Origin: Lepas anatifera
Lineage: Eukaryota; Arthropoda; Thecostraca; Lepadidae
Assembly (NCBI GenBank): GCA_034440635.1
Contig: JAOTON010001531.1
Span: forward strand, 62,001-126,000
Reading direction: 5' to 3'
DNA length: 64,000 nucleotides
Below, piece by piece: positions 57,301 through 64,000 of the stretch (its first letter is position 1; each line of letters begins with the position of its first letter). The notes beneath the pieces are model-generated. The model saw only the letters and a program-made list of their open reading frames with translations, was not told where the DNA came from and made no database searches. A program made the position numbers and the translations under genes.

Positions 57301-58032
57301 CATTACAATGCCAACAAGCACCCGTTGGTAGAGATTGCAGGCATCAGTTCACATTTTATTCAGAATCATGGGACTAGCTAAGACTTGAAATCAAGGCCCC
57401 CGCCTCAGCAAAAGGACTCAGGACCACTTCGCCGGCCGTCTCGTATTGCTTAGCCATGAATTCGCTCTCACACAAAACAATTCAATCGTATTTCTCAGGA
57501 AGATGTACTTATATGGAAAGAAGCTCGCCGCAACATACAACCCAAGAATGACAAACGTCTGCTGGGAGTCACTGAATTGTGAATTGCCCGGCCGACCCGT
57601 TTTGGGGCATTTGGGGCATAATTTCGCACCGCACCAAATCTACGCCATGTTCAACATTCAATCATGAGCAGCAAAACAAAAATTAATAATCTACGTCAAC
57701 CAATTATTTGAAAAAACCAATAGTTGTGTCTTTTGCTTATGTTTTTTTCGGTCTCCCATAAACAAATAAAATAGCATGCAGCTACGGAGATCCTGCAAAC
57801 ACATGTGATAATCCACAAATAACCGTTGCAAGATGGACTACTAAACAAGTCACAAATGCAAAGAACCATGACGGACCTTCTCCCAGCGACAGCATTTGTA
57901 CATTTGCACACTCCACGTCTCCAATCAGTCCATGTCTTACTTTAATGAAGCACTTGTATAAAATTTGGGGTCTCATCAGCAGCTGCTAAAGCCCACCATT
58001 CTCCATTGAATGAACATCCCACGAATCCTATC
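57301..58032. other. Gene-free stretch
   Basis: Nothing recognised. Confidence 0.3.
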
Positions 58033-58342
58033 TCAGCTCATCTTCACATCGTCGTTATCTCCGTCCACACCCAGGAGCACTGCATGGACTAGCATTTGTC
58101 TAACAGCTCTCTGCACACGTTTCAAACACTCGTCTTCACTTCTTCCACCATTCCTGTCATAGCCTTCCGCTCCTGAAGAAGCTGTACCGGCAGCGGCAGT
58201 AGCACGCTTGTTCGGAGCCGCCTCCGTCATCGCTCCTGATGTCTCCACTGACAGCTGCGCGATCTGCGTGTTCTCCCGAAGAAGAGCTACGCGCTGCAGG
58301 TGGGCACGCGCACAGCTCCGGACCGTAGATAGATTCTGTCGC
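58033..58342 (-). CDS. Possible terminal exon of an unknown gene
   Basis: Minus-strand frame of about 100 codons after a plausible acceptor (CTGCCCTTGCGACAG|AATC near 58342). It is Ala/Arg/Ser-rich, has a DECLKRVQRAVRQMLVHAVL helix-like stretch, and stops at 58033. No known domain, no neighbouring exon found. It may equally be chance or repeat-derived. Confidence 0.2.
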
Positions 58343-58760
58343 AAGGGCAGTGGTGTCATCACAGTCATGCCACAACCATAATTGGAATGACGGCCTCATT
58401 CCCTTCTGGGATGCCTTTGTGCAGCTTATCGAAAATGATTGGGTAAATGATCAATATCATGAAAATAACAATGGCAGCGGAGGCCACAACGCCAGACAAG
58501 TCTTGGATAGTTGTGTGTCAAGCGTGGGGAAGTAGGTAGTACTCGGATAACAGATAGCATATTTTTTAACATGATCATCATAAGAATGAGGATTTTCACA
58601 CATTCACGCCATATGTTAAAATCCGTTCAAAGTAGGCTGAGACAGGATTGGATTTATTGAGTCCAATCATACCGTATCCGTCATACTTTTCTCCAGCAGC
58701 ATACAGCAAAACAGTAGTGAGCGAAAATAAAACCATCCACAACTAAATCCTCTAAAATGT

Positions 58761-59256
58761 CTAGCAATGCCAGTTTAAATTCGGTCTTAAATTCAATGAG
58801 CCAGGCATAAGTTCAATCCGGTTCAAAAAGGACACGCCTCGGTAACACAGCCGCCGTCGACCCGCCTCTGTGCGTATTGCCGGCAAAGTCCACAGGCAAG
58901 AGCGACGGGTATCGTGACCATGCACTTGGTTGGCTTGCCGACCCATGGTTTCACACATCAGTAGGGGCTGTCCCGTAACCAACACCCGCTCAACCGCGCT
59001 CACGTTGTGATAAAGAATCATCCGCTAGGCAGTCTGCCAGCCAAGCTGCTCAACAGCATCTGTGGTGTGGTCAAATCTCCTCCCCCAGTCACAACACGAG
59101 CACGAAAATTTACTATCTGCTGCAATCGATGCACCTGAGTCACACCACACGAGCCGTACACAGACAGACAGGAGCGCAGTACTGAAACGACGAGTGTTTG
59201 TGCATTTCTAGTCACCGTGTCGACGTGGTTTTCGTAACCAAGATGACGGTCCATAA
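58761..59256 (-). pseudogene. LINE ORF2 C-terminal part (3' piece of a split LINE)
   Basis: Frame from 59254 starts MDRHLGYENHVDTVTRN, the region after the reverse-transcriptase core of CR1/Jockey-type LINEs, with RLQQIVNFRARVVTGG. After a frame change at about 59,020 it continues with YHNVSAVERVLVTGQP and RRRLCYRGVSFLNRI to 58761. Its upstream part lies beyond the TTAA element, at 61521-61735. Confidence 0.75.
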
Positions 59257-61520
59257 TTAACCCATTAACGCCCAGCGGGTCATTTTTGTCCTCTGATTTT
59301 GACAGGCTGCAGAATCGGTACCAGTGAAGTGATCTTCATGTTTATGATATGGATGTGTGTTTCAGAGCGTGGACAAGTTGAAAAAATGCATTTGAAAATT
59401 CTAGGCTTTTATGGGACGATTTTGGTGGAACTTATTTTGGCGAGGTTTTGGCCAGCGTGAGATAGCTCTGCAAATTTTGTTTCTCGCAATAACATATGGA
59501 AAGCTGAAAAGGGTTTGCATGATTGACATTAAGCCAAGACCACTGGGAGTCAGATGGTGAGGAAGCAGTAAGATTTTCTTGAACGGCTTTGCCATGAGAC
59601 ATCGTTAAATATGAAGCGGACAAAAATGACCTGCTGGGCGTTGCGGACATCTGCGGGCCGCTGAAAATGAGGAAAAGGATGTGTTCTGTCCTCCCGTCTG
59701 GTGCGTTAGGTGCGTAATGTTACCTAGAGGGAAGGGAGGCAGTGTGGGTCCTGCGAATGCAGGGTTGCCAGTTTATATATTTTCATCAATTCTGAAGATT
59801 TTTAGTGCAATGTCGATACGTTTGGAAACTTTGAAGTTCATGAAATGCTTCCTAACGTTTTCGGAGTCTGTCTTATTTTGGGAATGATTATCACATATTT
59901 TTAACGGAAACATGCAAGATGGTTCCAGTATTTTGTGAAGGCGTTATGAAATAAAATTTTCAGGGGTTTTGAACTTATAGAAATTTTAGCACTGACTTCA
60001 CTGTTAATCTAGCAGAGCCTTGTCTTTTCTCCTTGATGGATTGTGTGTAGTGGATAGAGAGGATAGGGAACAGTAGCGGATTGAGGACTTCATTGGGTGG
60101 TGGGTGGTGGGGGGTTAAGGGTCTCGAGCCTCCCCGCCATGGCCTCGAAACAGCCCTCAGTAATGCATTTACTCTGGTCAGAGTGACATTTCGGTGAGGG
60201 GGGGCTTGAGCCTTCCTAGCCCCTTTGTGTTCACTTCTGATTGAAAGCCAATGACAAGCAGACAAAATGAGTCGGAAATTATCGCGGCCGCCACGCTGGT
60301 TTTTTTGACAAGATAGTGCAGTGTCAAACGTCCGGAGCAGTATAAAATGGGTGAAAGCATGGGAAGTTCTAGAACTTCTGTCTAAAACGCCACTAGCACT
60401 ATTGCGGCTTGGTTCTAGTCAAGTGAAACTACCATGAGTGAACATGCCGGGGGTTAGGAGGAGGGGTCACGACCCGTCTGGATTTTTGGTCTTCCACAGA
60501 CTTTGTCTGGGGCTTGGATCGCAGTGCCAGCGTTAAACCATCCAGAACCCCTCCTGGATCGAGAAGAAATCTCCAGCCATGGAGACATAAATATATCGAA
60601 AGCATAGTTGTTAGCAATGCCACAGATCAAATGTTTTGCAGGAAAAGAAGCAAAATAAGTTGTTTTCAGTGCGCAAGATAGCGGAGCGGATCAGGTGCAT
60701 ATCATGATCATGCCATCACAAAATATATTAGTCATGAGGATGAGAAAGATGATGAGCTGACCAGTGTTACAATGACCAGTGGCGTGCCTGGAAATGTGGA
60801 GGTTCACATTGATGCAACTATGTGGCACGCTACTTGCTCCAAAGAAAAGATGGAAGGATGGAAATGGACCCGTTTGGAGGTTTGGAGATTAATCAAGCAA
60901 ATGTACACCGAGTGGGGGAAGATAACGGATTGAGTTTTCAAAACTTTTCATCTTTATGCTGAATATTACGATTACTCGTTGAAAGCTCAGTGAACATCAG
61001 TCGCAAAGTCTGGGAGGCGGAGGAGGAAGGGGGTAGAGACAAAAGAAAAGCTGTCCCAAAACCTTTGATATTCAAAAATATTCTTAAAGTACTATGATGT
61101 TCACAATTTTAGTCTATCTCCCGCAAATCATCAGTCTAAGTTAACCACTATCGTATACTTTTTGTAAATATGCAGTTAGTGTTGCCTTTAATTAACCCTT
61201 AAGAGCATAAAACTGTCTAAACATTTTACTATGGCCAATATACAAGAGGAAATAAAAACACTTCACAAAACTGCAGTAAAAGCGATGCGCATCCGGCCGC
61301 TGAGTGCGGTGACTGCACCGCCCGGGGAGCCGGCCGCGCAGTGCCAGCCGATGTCCCAAACGCCCAGCGGGTCATTTTTGTCCGGTGTCGTATCTCAGAA
61401 TCTAAAAGTGGTATCGATTTAAAACTTTCGGAACATCTTATTGGGCATATTCTAAACATAGGAAAACATTTGTTTCGCCAATTTGAAAGCTGTAAGTAGG
61501 TGCGGGCGTTAATGGGTTAA
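59257..61520. mobile_element. piggyBac-like TTAA element, non-autonomous
   Basis: TTAA at 59257-59260 and 61517-61520. Inverted ends CCCATTAACGCCC. A subterminal motif CGCCCAGCGGGTCATTTTTG occurs at 59270, inverted (CTGCTGGGCG side) near 59620, and direct at 61367. CCC ends with TTAA are typical of piggyBac. No transposase frame with its DDD or Cys-rich tail is seen. 60,075-60,225 contains a nested GGCGGATT-type MITE text. Confidence 0.75.
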
Positions 61521-61735
61521 ACACAAATATTTTTACCACCCTATCCTTCTTGGTGGTAGCACTGCAGAAGTTCAATGTAATGAGTGGCAGGTGGCGTAGC
61601 ATCGTACGGGTACCTAGCACGATCATCTGTGCTTTTTTCGGAGTTCAATTTCATCCCGTTAAAACAAAACCAGTTGCATAGGATGTTGAGCGCAGTTTGC
61701 ATCCAATCAATGATGCGAGCGATATCAAACTTTTT
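61521..61735 (-). pseudogene. LINE ORF2 fragment (5' piece of the split LINE)
   Basis: Minus strand: IIDWMQTALNILCNWFCFNG, then MKLNSEKAQMIVLGTR, the segment just after the YADD motif in CR1/Jockey-type LINEs. It runs directly into the TTAA insertion and would continue at 59256. Begins near 61735, so the LINE was 5' truncated. Confidence 0.75.
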
Positions 61736-62492
61736 GCCGCTCGGGTATTATTTTTCCGATTTAAACCTAAGTAATGGTAGCAATGACCTTGCTTGCATTC
61801 TACAACAATCTCATTTTGCAGAGGATGTGTCTATTTAAGGACTTATGTTGTTTTACTTTGTTTTGATACCTATTATTTACGACGGGATAGTCACTCATGC
61901 TCTATTACCTATTTTCTCGTAAGTGAATTTCCCATGACAGAGCCATTGACGCTATCTTTATTCCATGACAGAACCAACGCATTATAATCTACTAGGTAGA
62001 AGAATCTGAGTGATATTTCTGGTTCATTTTGCTACGAGGACTGTGAGATCAGACATGTTTTGCCATGTCTAGCGACACCTCTGTACCTCTGTTACAGTGT
62101 TGTCTTTTGGCATCGTGGCCGTCCCTGAAACTCAGCTGCATCCCCGTCTCCAGTATTTTCGTTTTCCAGCTTATGTCTTATCTTGTTAATCAGCACCAAA
62201 CACGATTTTATTTCCCCCAGCCAAGTCTAAATGGCTCCAAAAGCTCCAAATATCCAAACATACAATGCATTAAATCCTCGGCGACTGTTTCTCTCACTGT
62301 AATATAGGTCGGGTGGCATATCCGGACACATCGTTGAGCAAAGCCCAAAATGCAGAACAAACGCCAAACGCAGCCACGCGACTGGAAATCCGGGGGAAGG
62401 GCAGGGGGAGCTCAGACAGGGGCAATTCAGGAGCTTCCTGATACGAATTCCATTTGACCCTTCATGTTTTGTCTCTTTATGGTGATAAGCCA
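61736..62492. other. Gene-free stretch
   Basis: Nothing recognised. Confidence 0.3.
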
Positions 62493-62762
62493 TAGGCGCA
62501 TCCAGGATAGCCTATCGGAGGGGGGCATCTTCCCGGGGGGGGGAGAGCGCCACTTTTGGCAGGCAAAACCTATCAGGAGGGCGCCAAATTCTATCGGTGG
62601 GCACCGAACTTCGCATCGTGGGGAGAAGGGGTGGATGGGAAGCAAAATTTCAGGGGAGAGGGGGGCGCCATCGACCTTTCAGGGGGCGCCGCGACTATTT
62701 TCGGGGACGCCGAGGGTCGATCAAAGGGGGCCCCTGCCCGCTTGCCCCCTGGATCCGCCTAT
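62493..62762. repeat. G-rich MITE of the GGATCCGC-ended family, best copy
   Basis: Left end ATAGGCGCATCCAGGATAGC, right end CTGGATCCGCCTATA: imperfect inverted repeats. Internal order: GGCAGGCAAAACCTATCAGG, GGGCGCCAAATTCTATCGG, ATTTCAGGGGAG, GGGTCGATCAAAG, GCTTGCCCCC. Confidence 0.65.
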
Positions 62763-63966
62763 ACAATTAACTGCGAGGTTTCACTCCCTGATGTGCGAGC
62801 TGAGGCGCGGAGGCAAAACTCGGGGAAATGGTCAGATACTGAAACCCATATACAAAATAGAGCAGGAACATAACTCAATGCATAGAACCGCATTTTCCCG
62901 AAAACGAATTATTTCGTGACTGTAAAACATTTAGTCATAGTAATACCGGTTGGTTTCTTCATATTTTATAAATTTTTTCAAAGAAAAACCTTCCAAATCG
63001 TCATGATTCAGCTCAGAACAATTTGAAAAATATACAATTCGATATTGATTCCTCTAAGCATCTAGGCAGGGCCTATTTGAAGCAATTGGGGCTGGTGAGC
63101 ACTCGGCTGAAAAGGGCACATCCGTCCACCAAGGGGCACTTCCAGGTCACCGAAAAGGCACCAAAAGGAACAACTCATTTGCCTCACGCATGATATTATC
63201 GTTAAAATGAAAGCCGCACTGAAAAAATATGCAAATACAAATCTCCAGTTTTAGTTTCATAAATCGTCAAGTCCTATTTTGTTCCGTGCACGTAAAGGCT
63301 ATGGGCTGCGTCCAACATCCTCTATGTTGCGGTCGATCCCTGTCACAGTGTCCTTCCTGCACAGTTTTTTTATAATGTTTGCCTCTTGTGGAAACACCAC
63401 AGTGAACAGCTTAACACTGGGTGCTGAACCACAGCACAGACATGTTTAATGCCCGTCATACAGCATACAGTGACGTGTTTTGAATTTTGGGTGATGATGA
63501 GGTGAGAGAGATTGAAAATGAGAGCATGAATGTGTATATTCCCTCTGTTGCCCCGTCGGGCCAGCAAGCTAGGTGAAACCTGTTGTTCACCGGCCTTCAA
63601 GGGCAACGGAGAGAATAAATGATTTTCTCGTCTAGTTGTCGAGCCAGAGCCGTGTCAGAAACAGAAAAACGTCGAGTCTATACTCACCTGTTTTGAATTT
63701 TGACGGGTGATGATGAGGTGCGAGCGACTGAAGATGAGAGCATGTTTTTTTACATGTGTGTTATGCGTGGGAGCACCACAGTGTGACTCGACACTGGGTG
63801 CCGAACCACCGACATGTATAATATGCGTTATCAATAACGTTTACGGTTCGATGAAAGATACAAGAGCGCAAGGTCCCGCAGCCGCAACCCGCCAAGACAA
63901 AACCGGGCGGACCCAGATGAACCAAACCATTCAGAGTTTGACCATCAGTTGTCCGAGACATCAGTG
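62763..63966. other. Gene-free stretch with local duplication
   Basis: TGTTTTGAATTTT-GGGTGATGATGAGGTG occurs near 63474 and 63691. CACCACAGTG...CACTGGGTGCYGAACCAC occurs near 63397 and 63774. These are old local duplications; no gene. Confidence 0.45.
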
Positions 63967-63967
63967 G

Positions 63968-64000
<33 letters not shown>
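63967..64000. repeat. (TA)n microsatellite, cut by the window end
   Basis: Uninterrupted TA dinucleotides to the last base; true length unknown. Confidence 0.97.

Noticed and set aside
1..64000. CRISPR arrays, bacterial operons, ribosomal RNA genes
   Set aside because: The tandem arrays lack the repeat-spacer layout, and no rRNA-like segment was seen; the sequence is plainly eukaryotic.

Overview
This is animal nuclear DNA, most likely from a marine invertebrate. The evidence is a spliced-genome style of sparse coding, a rhodopsin-like receptor gene, Penelope-like and Ty3 retroelements, several LINE types, tRNA-derived SINEs and many DNA-transposon relics with clear target-site duplications (TSDs). 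I could not fix the phylum. Only one host gene can be supported: a minus-strand rhodopsin-like GPCR at the left edge (164-2419). Almost everything else is mobile or repetitive DNA.

Layout. 2.8-3.2 kb is a GGAGACA minisatellite. 3.25-8.2 kb is copy A of a long-terminal-inverted-repeat (TIR) element; it holds a hAT element, a SINE and a TTAA-flanked element. 8.3-14.2 kb is a TTAA-flanked element split by a 4.8-kb almost perfectly palindromic hAT-type element, which itself took in a LINE and a SINE. 14.2-19.4 kb holds small MITEs (short non-autonomous DNA elements). 19.4-22.5 kb is another TTAA element split by a 2-kb hAT. 22.5-26.6 kb holds SINEs and small MITEs. 26.6-39.9 kb is copy B of the long-TIR element, with nested layers: a TTAA element inside it, and inside that a LINE fragment, a short Penelope-type insertion and a complete-length Ty3/gypsy retrotransposon with 840-bp LTRs. 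40.3-43.2 kb has a LINE tail and a Penelope-like element (PLE) with a GIY-YIG nuclease and a hammerhead-like motif. 43.7-57 kb carries four further members of the TTAA family, minisatellites and MITEs. 58.7-61.7 kb is a LINE cut in two by a piggyBac-like TTAA element. The window ends in a (TA)n run.

The most distinctive feature is the TTAA-flanked family. At least eight members or fragments carry dense AGGTCA/TGACCT half-sites in direct, inverted and everted arrangements, the layout expected of nuclear-receptor response elements. The second is the giant palindrome at 9294-14123. The nesting gives a readable insertion history: the long-TIR elements are older than the TTAA elements, which are older than the Ty3 copy (LTRs about 99.5% identical). 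None of the mobile elements has an intact full set of coding frames here, so mobility would depend on copies elsewhere.
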